A DNA stretch of 64,000 bases from positions 23,106-87,105 of the forward strand of contig CAIQKM010000201.1 in the NCBI GenBank assembly GCA_903872345.1, in the 5' to 3' direction. The notes beneath the pieces were generated by a model. That model saw only the letters and a list, made by a program, of their open reading frames with translations, did no database searches and had not been told where the DNA came from. This document shows, one piece after another, positions 35,201-42,757 of the stretch (position 1 is its first letter; the number at the start of each line of letters is the position of its first letter). This DNA is from an uncultured Verrucomicrobia subdivision 3 bacterium (GTDB lineage Bacteria; Verrucomicrobiota; Verrucomicrobiia; Limisphaerales; UBA11358). The position numbers and the translations under genes are program-made.

Positions 35201-37565
35201 CCGTGGGGCTGCCGCTATACAGGTAGTTGAGCGTGCAACCTTCAAAATCCCAAGTTGCGTTCGCACTGCCGGATATGCCGCTGGTGTTGTCGCCGTTTGC
35301 GAGGATAAATCCGCCGGCGTTGTTGCCGGAGGCGTTACCCGTGACGAGCACGGTGCCGGTAAAACCACTCATGTCACCCCGTTGCCCAAACACCACCCCG
35401 CCAGGGCTTTGGATGTTCAGGACTCCGGAACCGCTGATCGCGCCAACAAAACTGTCCTGAGCCGAAGATCCCTGATAGATGGTGTTGGTGATGTTGGCGT
35501 TGCCTAAAAGATTAAGGTTGTTCGTAAAATACTGCGCACCACTGGTGGCAAATTCAAAGAAGCCATTGCTGAGAATGACCGGATTGTTGGCCGGAACCGT
35601 CATGGAGCTCAAACCTTTGGCGCTGGTGATCGCCAATGATCCTCCGTTGACAACATTAATGCCGTTGGTGACGGTATTGGCACCGCCTAGGACGAGAATG
35701 CCCGGTCCCTCCACGGTAAATCCCTGTGAGCCGGCCAAAACCGAATTGATATTGGCCTGCATATTGGTGGCAACCAGAAAGGTGGGCGAACCACTGGAGC
35801 GAGCGAGCGTATTCGTGCCCCCCGTCAGCGTCCACTGGTAGGTATGCCCGACATCGGCAAAGGCCATGTAACCGATGGTGATATTGGTGCTATTAACATT
35901 GACCGTTTCGTTCCCGGGCAGCATCAGTGAGCTGAAATCCGCCAGACCATCCGTGTTGGTGGCGATGATCGAACCCTGCCAGTTGGTGGGCGTAGTCCAG
36001 TTGCCGCCCGTGGGCGTAACCCAAACACTGCTGGTGCCGCCGGGGGCAATTCCACCCGTCACCGTCAGAGTCACATTCGTGGAGTTGTTGTTCAGCACAA
36101 TGCCGGGGTAGGTATGATCCAGCGAAAAAGCACCGCCGGACTTCGAGGCAAAAGTAAACAGAGTGTAAGTGCCGTTGAGCATAAATCCCGCCAGCTCGTT
36201 CAGGGTGATGACAGAATTTCCATTCAGCGTCAGCGCGCCGCCCACGGTGATCTTGTTGCCGCGGCCGGGGGCGTCCCCGAGATTGAAAGTGAACGCCTGC
36301 CCGTTAAGGGTCAGGTTGTTGGTCACGGCGAGGTTGCCGGTGACGCCAAGCGTAATCGTCGCGCCGGTAGCCGCCGTGACACTGCCATAGACCGTGCCGG
36401 CCCCGCTCAAGGTCTGACCGGAATTCAAGGGGAGCGAGGTCAGGGCCGAGGCATCCAGTGCGCCACCGTTAAGAATAATGTTGGCACTGCCGCCCACCGC
36501 GCCGGAATTGCCGAGCACCAGCCGGCCCGCGTTCAGGATGGTGTTACCGGTATAGGTATTGGGTCCGTTAAAATATACGTTACCGCCGCCCACCAGCTCC
36601 ACCAAGCCGCCACCGGTAATGCCGTTGGCGTCGGCGCTGTTGAAAATATAATTGGAGCTGTTGTTCGCAAAATATATGCCGGTGGGACTCACGCCCCCGG
36701 CCGCCACCGTCAAATTGGCGGTGCCCACCGGAAAGGCGATGGAGTTGCTGTAGAACGAATCGCCAAAGACCACCGCGGGGGTCAGCCCCTGTACGGTAGT
36801 CAAACTGGCTGGAACCAGCGGCGCATTGAGCAGGTTCGCGCAAAAGTTAAGGGACGTGTTGTCCAAGGTGGCACCCGCCAAGCCGCTCCAATTGCCGACC
36901 GTTACGTCAAGCAGTTCAATGGAGCTGAATTGTGGCGGGCTGGTACTGGCGGGGGCAATTTGAAAGGGTTGGGTGGCGGCGGTGGCCGTAAACGTACCCA
37001 GACAGTATTGGCCCACCCCACCGCCGGTTTTGGCAGCATTGAAATACATCAACTGGCCACCCGTGCCATCCGTATTGATGATGGTTTCCTGCCGCGAAGC
37101 ATCGGCACTGCGCGGGTCTTGCACCCAAACCTGCACCGCATATTGATGACCCGGAATCAGATTCATCAACGTCACGGTGGCAGTGGTGCCCGCTGCTCCG
37201 TAAACCGCGCCCCGAAGGATATTGGTGTAAACGGCGGGAAGCGTGGCGTCCGTTCCAGCCGCATAAAACGCCGTGCCGTTGGCGGTGGTGAAGCCGGAAA
37301 GACTGATATAGGATCCCACCGCCCCGCTGGTAGCGGTGCTGGCGGCGAACGCGATGCCGTTGACGGACTCCGCCGTACCCCAAGTGTAGGCGGCCAACAC
37401 CAAGCCGTTGGTGGGCACATCCGCGACCCCGGAGATGGTCACGGACGGATTGAAGGTGATGTCGGCTGCCTGCCCCGCCCACTCTGCCAGGAAGAGCATG
37501 GCCGCGGCCAGGGCAGGTTTTATTAAGAGACGGAGGATGGGGGTGTATTTTTTATTTGGTTTCAT
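32226..37565 (-). CDS. Giant secreted protein with autotransporter-associated beta-strand repeats
   Basis: This 1779-residue secreted protein (signal peptide ending near AEWAGQAADI) contains many units of the type SGTGTLTLNGxNTYTGxTxVxxGTLxV, the autotransporter-associated beta-strand repeat. Examples are GAGTLTLVNTNTLSGATTIS and GTGTLTLNGAGSLTNSTTVS. The repeats should build a long beta-helix. No beta-barrel follows, so it is not a classical autotransporter. The N-terminus (about 30-230) is a separate beta-sandwich-like domain with GHQYAVQVWVQDPRS. The C-terminus is the module shared with the other giant proteins and ends EFYRLAYP. A NarL-type site lies about 210 bp upstream (37775). Binding of, or scaffolding on, polysaccharide is a guess; no catalytic motif is seen. 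Confidence 0.85.
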   Translation of the reverse strand: MKPNKKYTPILRLLIKPALAAAMLFLAEWAGQAADITFNPSVTISGVADVPTNGLVLAAYTWGTAESVNGIAFAASTATSGAVGSYISLSGFTTANGTAFYAAGTDATLPAVYTNILRGAVYGAAGTTATVTLMNLIPGHQYAVQVWVQDPRSADASRQETIINTDGTGGQLMYFNAAKTGGGVGQYCLGTFTATAATQPFQIAPASTSPPQFSSIELLDVTVGNWSGLAGATLDNTSLNFCANLLNAPLVPASLTTVQGLTPAVVFGDSFYSNSIAFPVGTANLTVAAGGVSPTGIYFANNSSNYIFNSADANGITGGGLVELVGGGNVYFNGPNTYTGNTILNAGRLVLGNSGAVGGSANIILNGGALDASALTSLPLNSGQTLSGAGTVYGSVTAATGATITLGVTGNLAVTNNLTLNGQAFTFNLGDAPGRGNKITVGGALTLNGNSVITLNELAGFMLNGTYTLFTFASKSGGAFSLDHTYPGIVLNNNSTNVTLTVTGGIAPGGTSSVWVTPTGGNWTTPTNWQGSIIATNTDGLADFSSLMLPGNETVNVNSTNITIGYMAFADVGHTYQWTLTGGTNTLARSSGSPTFLVATNMQANINSVLAGSQGFTVEGPGILVLGGANTVTNGINVVNGGSLAITSAKGLSSMTVPANNPVILSNGFFEFATSGAQYFTNNLNLLGNANITNTIYQGSSAQDSFVGAISGSGVLNIQSPGGVVFGQRGDMSGFTGTVLVTGNASGNNAGGFILANGDNTSGISGSANATWDFEGCTLNYLYSGSPTATNYMGALMGNNANAIIQCKNGAGTTTGGVTTEIGALNLNTTFAGTFRDYANVNTGTAPPQLSIRKVGIGTLTLAGNNINTGPTEVRGGRLVLSGAFTAPITVDSGAICEIDGSVNSSTVTANSGGTLLVGNGASLGTAVVTANGLMDVSPWSGSFNLNSASLTGSGLINGTVTLSGSGYLNPGTIGDAGILTITNGDLVTQGGVMEFDLSTTNSPASGNDLLMVYGNMDFSAGGTISISRIQGYISGGTNILAQCTGSVVGSVANLTLVGANAQDYLQIDGTNLELVVYPTTLLSWTGNGAGNLWDINGSVNWLAGVGSSVYTNGCGVSFDSAGLTNPIVTIPATVTPSVVLVSGNTNYTLVGSGDISGSTALIKTGTNTLTILNTNTFTGAVYLKAGTLAVGNASTNGQLASNLRTSSGASLIWTTPISQLMTNVISGAATLLKQGAGTLTLVNTNTLSGATTISAGALELGDGYSADGLLGTGGLTNNGQVLLMEPYPATLSNSIAGNGGIDNSSSASVILAGAISGTGKLTNDYGAGKLYLTASNSYSGGTVVNNGTVVVSDPTLHGLGSGNVVINDGTGAIWFSAGGTNIVANSIQLPPDTTADQFLLSGATTVRLTGWLTGGAAGQITRLVNVSAGGDNRGVILLDNPTNTFTTVPEVYFGTLAFTSDGALGNSTNCISVNVGNKPNTQFYSLASDGLTFAANNIALNASRAINLVGTENINVQSYNGTINGPVTGNGLIKLGTGTLTLNGAGSLTNSTTVSAGTLVVNNTWTGTNVTVSSSATLSGGGTINAAIQIGSGGTLAPGIAAPTILNVTSNLLFAAGGTAHMNINAGTVTCDRVAGMPALTYGGTLTVTNLGGTFALGQSYQLFSAVNYSGSFAATNLPVLSGLAWNWNPASGTLSVISGVATNPTNLTATVSSGSLKLSWPADHTGWRLLVQTNHLLTGISSNTNDWGTVAGSAATNQITIPIDVTKPTEFYRLAYP

Positions 37566-37774
37566 GGGGTTTGCTATTTGGTTGGCGGATTGGTATCGGG
37601 CAAACTAACGGATTACGGCTGAGTGAGAAGCGGGACTTGGCGTGAAAATGTTGGTTGTTTGATCTTTCCTCTGGTTTTTTGCGCTACGGGCATTGCGCCT
37701 TTCAAAAGCAGGCCGGATGTTGGTTTTAAAGATCCCATCTTTTGAGGCATCTTATCTTTGTGCGCGGATTACGC

Positions 37775-37794
37775 CATACCCAGTTATGGGCATG
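37775..37794 (-). promoter_or_regulatory. NarL-type 7-2-7 inverted repeat upstream of the repeat protein
   Basis: CATACCCAGTTATGGGCATG matches the consensus of six sites around the second two-component system (TACCCAG, TT, ATGGGCA). On the minus strand a TAAGAT hexamer begins exactly 20 bp downstream, so the site would be centred near -42 of a promoter for the gene starting at 37565. The leader would be about 180 bases. Binding by the regulator at 46127-46819 is an inference. Confidence 0.65.
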
Positions 37795-37841
37795 CGGCTG
37801 ATTAGTCGGTCACTTTTCATTGGGTGTTTTGGGGCCGAAGT

Positions 37842-38621
37842 TCAGAAATAGCCGGTCAGCGTATCATCCCCGGCAAAGGCGTCGCCCGCCGGCTCAAAGC
37901 GCACATAACGCGCTTTCATATGCGATTGCTGGACCCAGGCCACGGAGCCATCCACGGTGCCGACATTGCCGCCTTCGGAACCGATTGCCGCCGGCTCCAC
38001 CGGGCGGTTGGCCGGGCCGATGACAAGTCCGCCGCGCGCATGCGGACTGGAAGTTGCAAAAGGAACGCCTGCGACCACATCGGTGTTCTTCTCAATGATA
38101 TCGGCAATCAGATAGGAGTAAGGCGCAACGTCCGTCGTGCGTTTGGGGGAATCCCATGGAGTGGGTTGCGCCCCATAGCTCTGGCCGCGCGGGCGCGGGT
38201 CGGAACCGGTCGGCAGCGACCACAGCGAATAAAAGCCCATGCGCATCATGCCATAGGGGGTGCCGGCATTGAACTTGATCCAATCATTGTTCCGGTTTCG
38301 GTTCGGACACGTAAAGCAATTGGTGGTGATCTTCAGGGTATTCACGAAATATTCATAAGTCGGCATCGCCAGCCAGCTCCCGTGATAGGCGCCATGGTTG
38401 GGAAACCGGTCGTCGGGAAAAGTCTCGTTTCGTTCCATCGCATATATGACGGCCCCCAGGCCAACCTGACGAATGTTGGATTTGCAAACCAACCGCCGGT
38501 CGGATTCCTTCGATTTGGCCAAGGCCGGCAAGAGCATGGCCGCCAGAATGACTATGGTGGCGATCACCACCAGCAATTCGATCAGCGTGAAAGCATCGCT
38601 TGCTCGTTTTTTGCACTTCAT
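37842..38621 (-). CDS. Prepilin-type protein, H-X9-DG motif degenerate
   Basis: This 259-residue pilin-like protein begins at the ATG at 38621 (MKCKKRASDAFTLIELLVV), with the leader and helix FTLIELLVVIATIVILAA; the frame upstream of that ATG has no pilin character. The receding part KESDRRLVCKSNIRQVGLGA is typical. At the place of the usual H-X9-DG motif it has GSEGGNVGTVDGSVAWVQQ: the DG is present but the histidine is replaced by glycine. It follows the prepilin gene at 38752 by 130 bp, and no regulatory site is seen between them, so the two may share a transcript starting at the site at 39631. Confidence 0.88.
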   Translation of the reverse strand: MKCKKRASDAFTLIELLVVIATIVILAAMLLPALAKSKESDRRLVCKSNIRQVGLGAVIYAMERNETFPDDRFPNHGAYHGSWLAMPTYEYFVNTLKITTNCFTCPNRNRNNDWIKFNAGTPYGMMRMGFYSLWSLPTGSDPRPRGQSYGAQPTPWDSPKRTTDVAPYSYLIADIIEKNTDVVAGVPFATSSPHARGGLVIGPANRPVEPAAIGSEGGNVGTVDGSVAWVQQSHMKARYVRFEPAGDAFAGDDTLTGYF

Positions 38622-38751
38622 TTGAAACTGTATAAACAATTGATACAATTGCGCCCGCCTGGCTATCTTGCCGGCATCGGTGCATTCGCCCATGAAGCAC
38701 CTCGCCAACCGAAATAACACGGGGAGAGGTTCGCCTTTACCTGATTTCCAA

Positions 38752-39555
38752 TCAAGGCGGCGGGGCTAATGCCGCCAAACTGCCCGTCATACCGGCCGGC
38801 AAATCATCCTGATACCAGAACGCCTCGTTGACGCCGGCACCGAGATCCTTTTGATTAAGCTGCAGCAGCTTTTCAAATTTATACGAGGCCACTGACCCGT
38901 CCGTCATGACTTCATTCGAAGCATCCGAATGCCGGCTGCCACGGGGATGCGGAATTGGCCCGCCATACGAGCTGGTTGCCACGTTATAATGAACCAGGTC
39001 AGCGCACAGCACCCACCCCGACTTGGCCGTGCTCAATTTCACCGGACTGCAGGAATTGATTCCGCCAGGCGCAAGCGGATTGTGCCACACCGCCACACCG
39101 CCCAAGTAAAGATAGCTGATATTCCATTGGGGCGGAGTGGTGGCCCCGTCATAAACCGGCATGCCTGCACCATTGAGCGAAGGGCAAGCCCAGATGGAAG
39201 TTCCATTGGTCTGCGTCACATTTAAACCAACTGCCGCAGTCGCATTGGCTCCTGAAACACCAATCACGGCCAGAGAATAAGAGACTGTGAGGGGAGGATA
39301 ATGTGACGTGTTAAGTTGAGAGTCGAGAGCCGAAAGGACATAATCATCATTGTCTCCGGCATAAATGGTCAGACCAATCCCAATTTGGCGCAGGTTGTTC
39401 ACGCAGGCGATTTTTTTGGCCTTTGCTTTGGCTGAAGCCAACGCCGGCAGAAGCATGGCCGCCAAAATGGCGATGATGGCGATGACCACCAAAAGCTCAA
39501 TGAGCGTAAAGGCCGCGCGAAAGATGCCACGATGATTATCGGATTTTATTTTCAT
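38752..39555 (-). CDS. Prepilin-type protein with H-X9-DG motif
   Basis: This 267-residue protein has the basic leader MKIKSDNHRGIFRA and FTLIELLVVIAIIAILAA. The helix-proximal KKIACVNNLRQIGIGLTIYA is typical of the family. The motif is intact near the C-terminus (RHSDASNEVMTDGSVASYKF). It lies between the GH97 gene and the other prepilin gene. A NarL-type inverted repeat sits 76 bp upstream of its start, which suggests that expression follows the second two-component system. Role unknown; a pseudopilin-like component or a secreted subunit released by prepilin peptidase are both possible. Confidence 0.9.
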   Translation of the reverse strand: MKIKSDNHRGIFRAAFTLIELLVVIAIIAILAAMLLPALASAKAKAKKIACVNNLRQIGIGLTIYAGDNDDYVLSALDSQLNTSHYPPLTVSYSLAVIGVSGANATAAVGLNVTQTNGTSIWACPSLNGAGMPVYDGATTPPQWNISYLYLGGVAVWHNPLAPGGINSCSPVKLSTAKSGWVLCADLVHYNVATSSYGGPIPHPRGSRHSDASNEVMTDGSVASYKFEKLLQLNQKDLGAGVNEAFWYQDDLPAGMTGSLAALAPPP

Positions 39556-39630
39556 GGTTCGCTGTTGAATTCACTTCCATTGTGATCAGCCTTTTACAAA
39601 ATAAGACTATCACAACCAATGCCGCTCACA

Positions 39631-39650
39631 CATACCGTGTTCTGGGTACG
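39631..39650 (-). promoter_or_regulatory. NarL-type 7-2-7 inverted repeat upstream of a prepilin gene
   Basis: CATACCGTGTTCTGGGTACG reads as TACCGTG, TT, CTGGGTA. It lies between the GH97 stop and the prepilin start at 39555. A GATAGT hexamer begins 19 bp downstream on the minus strand and matches four of six positions of a -10 box. It is a weaker match than the sites at 37775 and 42633 but keeps both half-sites and the spacing. Confidence 0.55.
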
Positions 39651-39688
39651 CCGCCGGAACAGCCCGCCCCGGCATCGGCTCACGCCGG

Positions 39689-41629
39689 CTATGGTGACAC
39701 CGGGCTCAACCTGATGGCTTCGCCGCCATTGGCGGGAATGTCCACGTCGAGCACAAATGCCGCGTCCACGCGCCGTTCTTCGATTTTGACGGCACCGGCG
39801 GTGGCGGCCGGTGAAACATCCGAATAGATGCTGGCGGTGAACGGTTTCCCTGGCGCAAGAAATGTCAGCGGAATTTGAAACCGGCCGTCCCCCGGCGCGA
39901 TCGCCCCCACAAACCATTCGCCACCTTTCCGCCGGGCCACCACGGCGCGACGACCAATATCGCACTGCAGCACGCGCGTTTCATCCCAGGTCGTTGGCAG
40001 ACGTTTCCAATATTCCATGGCCGGCTCATCCGCCACCTCGGCCGGCTTGGCATACCAGTAGAGGAACTGCCAGGGGCTGAAAAAAATCGTCGAAAGCGCC
40101 AGCTGATGCGCCTTGGTGACCTTCAGGCGCGGATCGTTCCAGCAAAACGTATAATCCGCCGGACCGGTCAAAAAGCGGGTGAACGGCAGCGTGGCATTGT
40201 GAACGGGCGTGGGAAACTCTTCGTTGCCGCCCACGCCTTCACAGGTCATCAGGTTGGGATAGGTGCGCTGGTAGCCGCCGTTGCGAAATTCATCGTGAAT
40301 GTCCACCATCAAATGATGTTCCGCCGCCTTGCGGATGGCTGCGTGCAGCCACGCCGTCCAATGCTGGCTGCCCACATTCACGAAACCGTATTTCACCCCC
40401 TTCACCCCCCAGCTTTCATAGAGCGGCAGGATTTCGTCCAACTGCTTCTCCATCGCCAGATGATTCACATAAAGAATGATGCCAATGCCCCGGGAGTTGG
40501 CGTAATCAATCACGGCATGCAGGTTCAGTGAATTCGGATCGGGATTGCGGCGCGGATCCAGATGCACCTCGCGGGCATCGGACTTGGGATCGTCTTCGTA
40601 ACCATACCAGCCCGCATCATATTCGACATATTGCAACCCGTGCCGCCGGGCAAAATCCACACACGCCTTGCCGCCGGCCGTTGTCAGGGACAAATCACGG
40701 ATCACCTTGCCCGGCTTGATCCAGGATGTGTCGGTCAAAGCACACGCATCGTTCAGATTCTGCACCAGATAATTTTGCTCCAGCAACTTGCCCGGTGAAT
40801 CAGCCACCATCACCACGCGCCACGGCGTAGTGAACGGCGCCGCTCCCGTCACCTGCCCGTTCACCCCGCGTTCGGCGTCAAGAAACGCCCCCAGCGTGTG
40901 CAGGGTGTTGGTGGCCGGACGCAATTTCATCCGCGCATAATCCACCGTGCGCGCTTCGGTGATGGCGCAATATAAATTGGCGGCCATGCGCACGGTCAGC
41001 GGCCGTTCCACGCCGGGTTTCAGCTCGCTCAACGCCACCGGGCCGCGCTTGGGGAGCGGTGTTTGTTTTCGCGCGTCGTCCGGATCATAATCACCCTGCG
41101 CATGGTAAACCGCCCAGGCGGTGAAATCGTCCGTGAAAGTAAACTGGGTATCCTCCCGGCGGATGACAAAATTGGTCAACGCGGACTGCGCCGGCAAGGT
41201 ATAGCAAAACGCCACCCCCTCGTCATAAGCGCGAAAGGTGATTTCCAGCCGCCGTTGCAGCGGACCCGTTTCCTGCAGCTCCACCGTCAATCCGTTGTAA
41301 TGGTCGCGGATGGTTGCGCGTTCGCCGCAGACCGGCTGCCAGACGCCGTCAGCCCCATTGGTCGTCTGACCGATGATGCTGAAACCGCCATTCAACGGCC
41401 CGTCGGCCAGTTCCAGCCCCAGCCGCGAATCCGCCAGCAATTGCCGCCCTTGATAATGGATGGCATAGACCGGGCAGCCGGTGGCCTCGCCATCGGCCTT
41501 CAAGCCGAAGCTGACCGCGATCCGGCCATCGGGTGATTTAATTTCAACTGCGTGGCAGGCGAAACACGCGCTGAAAAAAAGCACGGTCAGAAGTGAAATG
41601 GAGGGACGTTTGGCAAGTCGGCGGTTCAT
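39689..41629 (-). CDS. GH97 alpha-glycosidase (secreted)
   Basis: This 646-residue secreted GH97 enzyme starts at 41629 (MNRRLAKRPSISLLTVLFFS, cleavage near CHAVEIK). The N-terminal beta-sandwich shows SPDGRIAVSFGLKADG. The barrel carries YVEYDAGWYGYE, GIILYVNHLAMEKQLDE, WGVKGVKYGFVNVGSQ, HHLMVDIHDEFRNGGYQRTY and PNLMTCEGVGGNEEFPTP. GH97 has inverting alpha-glucosidases (SusB type) and retaining alpha-galactosidases. The retaining type has an aspartate nucleophile where this protein has the glycine of KYGFVN, so an inverting enzyme is more likely. The upstream prepilin gene ends 123 bp away without a recognised site between them, so both could be driven from the site at 42633. Confidence 0.9.
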   Translation of the reverse strand: MNRRLAKRPSISLLTVLFFSACFACHAVEIKSPDGRIAVSFGLKADGEATGCPVYAIHYQGRQLLADSRLGLELADGPLNGGFSIIGQTTNGADGVWQPVCGERATIRDHYNGLTVELQETGPLQRRLEITFRAYDEGVAFCYTLPAQSALTNFVIRREDTQFTFTDDFTAWAVYHAQGDYDPDDARKQTPLPKRGPVALSELKPGVERPLTVRMAANLYCAITEARTVDYARMKLRPATNTLHTLGAFLDAERGVNGQVTGAAPFTTPWRVVMVADSPGKLLEQNYLVQNLNDACALTDTSWIKPGKVIRDLSLTTAGGKACVDFARRHGLQYVEYDAGWYGYEDDPKSDAREVHLDPRRNPDPNSLNLHAVIDYANSRGIGIILYVNHLAMEKQLDEILPLYESWGVKGVKYGFVNVGSQHWTAWLHAAIRKAAEHHLMVDIHDEFRNGGYQRTYPNLMTCEGVGGNEEFPTPVHNATLPFTRFLTGPADYTFCWNDPRLKVTKAHQLALSTIFFSPWQFLYWYAKPAEVADEPAMEYWKRLPTTWDETRVLQCDIGRRAVVARRKGGEWFVGAIAPGDGRFQIPLTFLAPGKPFTASIYSDVSPAATAGAVKIEERRVDAAFVLDVDIPANGGEAIRLSPVSP

Positions 41630-41752
41630 GGTTGGTTTGAATGTGAAGATGCGTGCGTTTGCAAACAGCGGGGGCCGACCTGAGGCCGGCGCCGTCATGG
41701 GCGAAATGATCATTTCCCTGCCCACCCAGCGGATTACTCTCGCAGGCCGCCA

Positions 41753-42553
41753 TCAAAATTGGTCGGAAAAGGTCCACAGGTCGGCGGGATAGCCGGCCGG
41801 CAAGGCAATGGCGTGCTTGCTTTCCACGTGGCCGTCAAAAAAGACAAAATTGCGCGTCTTGCCATGGGCTGGCGTGGCCGCAATCATCAGGTTGGCCCAC
41901 GGCGAGGCTGGCGCGTTCAACCCCCACAAGTCAACGTCCGTCATCATCCAAGGCATCCGACCACTCCAAACTGCGGCCGACATCTCCGTCAACTTGTGCG
42001 GATTTAGTCCATAGACAGCGTTCGCCGAGGCGGAGTCGGCATAGCCAAACGGATTCCACGGCAACGCCGCCTCATGGTTATTGATACTTTGCAGCGCCGT
42101 GATGACGCCATAAAACACATCGTTGGTGATATTGGCCATTTTGGGATTCGCCGGAATCACGGCCGGACACTGAAAGGCTTTGCAGGTTTGATTGACGGCC
42201 GATGGCGCCGGGGCGCCGAGAAACGAAGCCACGCTGTAAACCAGCTGCTGCGGCCCGGCCTGAGACGTCGCGGTCGAATAAAATTCCTGTTGCCCAAAAC
42301 CCAGACCGGTGGGACTTCCTGCGGGCAAATTCCCGGATTCCCCCGGCGGCAAAACATCGTTGTTGTCCCCGCAAAACAGGACCACCCCCATGCCAATCTG
42401 CCTCATGTTGCTGGTGCAGTTGATGACATAGGCCTTCCGTTTGGCGCTGGCCAGCGCCGGGAGCAACATGGCCGCCAAAATCGCGATGATGGCAATGACG
42501 ACCAGAAGTTCGATTAGGGTAAAGGCACCGCGTTGCTTTTGCTTGGAATTCAT
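41753..42553 (-). CDS. Prepilin-type protein with H-X9-DG motif
   Basis: This 266-residue protein starts at 42553 (MNSKQKQRGAFTLIELLVV); the open frame upstream lacks pilin features and would include the promoter. The helix FTLIELLVVIAIIAILAA leads to LPALASAKRKAYVINCTSNM. The motif is HGKTRNFVFFDGHVESKH, with the H and DG in the canonical spacing. The strongest NarL-type site of the window lies 79 bp upstream. Gene order suggests that it leads an operon with the GH97 gene. Confidence 0.92.
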   Translation of the reverse strand: MNSKQKQRGAFTLIELLVVIAIIAILAAMLLPALASAKRKAYVINCTSNMRQIGMGVVLFCGDNNDVLPPGESGNLPAGSPTGLGFGQQEFYSTATSQAGPQQLVYSVASFLGAPAPSAVNQTCKAFQCPAVIPANPKMANITNDVFYGVITALQSINNHEAALPWNPFGYADSASANAVYGLNPHKLTEMSAAVWSGRMPWMMTDVDLWGLNAPASPWANLMIAATPAHGKTRNFVFFDGHVESKHAIALPAGYPADLWTFSDQF

Positions 42554-42632
42554 ATTATGTGACTTTGACAAATTTTTTGATTGATTGATCGGGTGATTTT
42601 TACCGAGCATAACGCACAAGGCGGCCGTTTAA

Positions 42633-42652
42633 CATACCCTGTAATGGGTATG
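42633..42652 (-). promoter_or_regulatory. NarL-type 7-2-7 inverted repeat, best-conserved copy
   Basis: CATACCCTGTAATGGGTATG has perfect 7-bp arms (CATACCC/GGGTATG) around six bases. In heptamer notation it is TACCCTG, TA, ATGGGTA. On the minus strand a TATGCT hexamer begins 21 bp downstream, giving a leader of about 45 bases before the prepilin ATG at 42553. This is the reference copy for the six-site family. Confidence 0.7.
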
Positions 42653-42757
42653 CAACCAACGCGCCACTCGCGGTCATATCAGAAACATGGACTCTCCGCT
42701 GCTTGGTGCGGGTTGGGCATCGCCGGCCCCTCCAGATGTAAAGGATCCGGCAGGCGT

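Noticed and set aside
32226..37565. The repetitive gene as a classical type V autotransporter
   Set aside because: The repeats are of the autotransporter-associated type, but no C-terminal outer-membrane barrel is encoded; the C-terminus is the small module ending EFYRLAYP.
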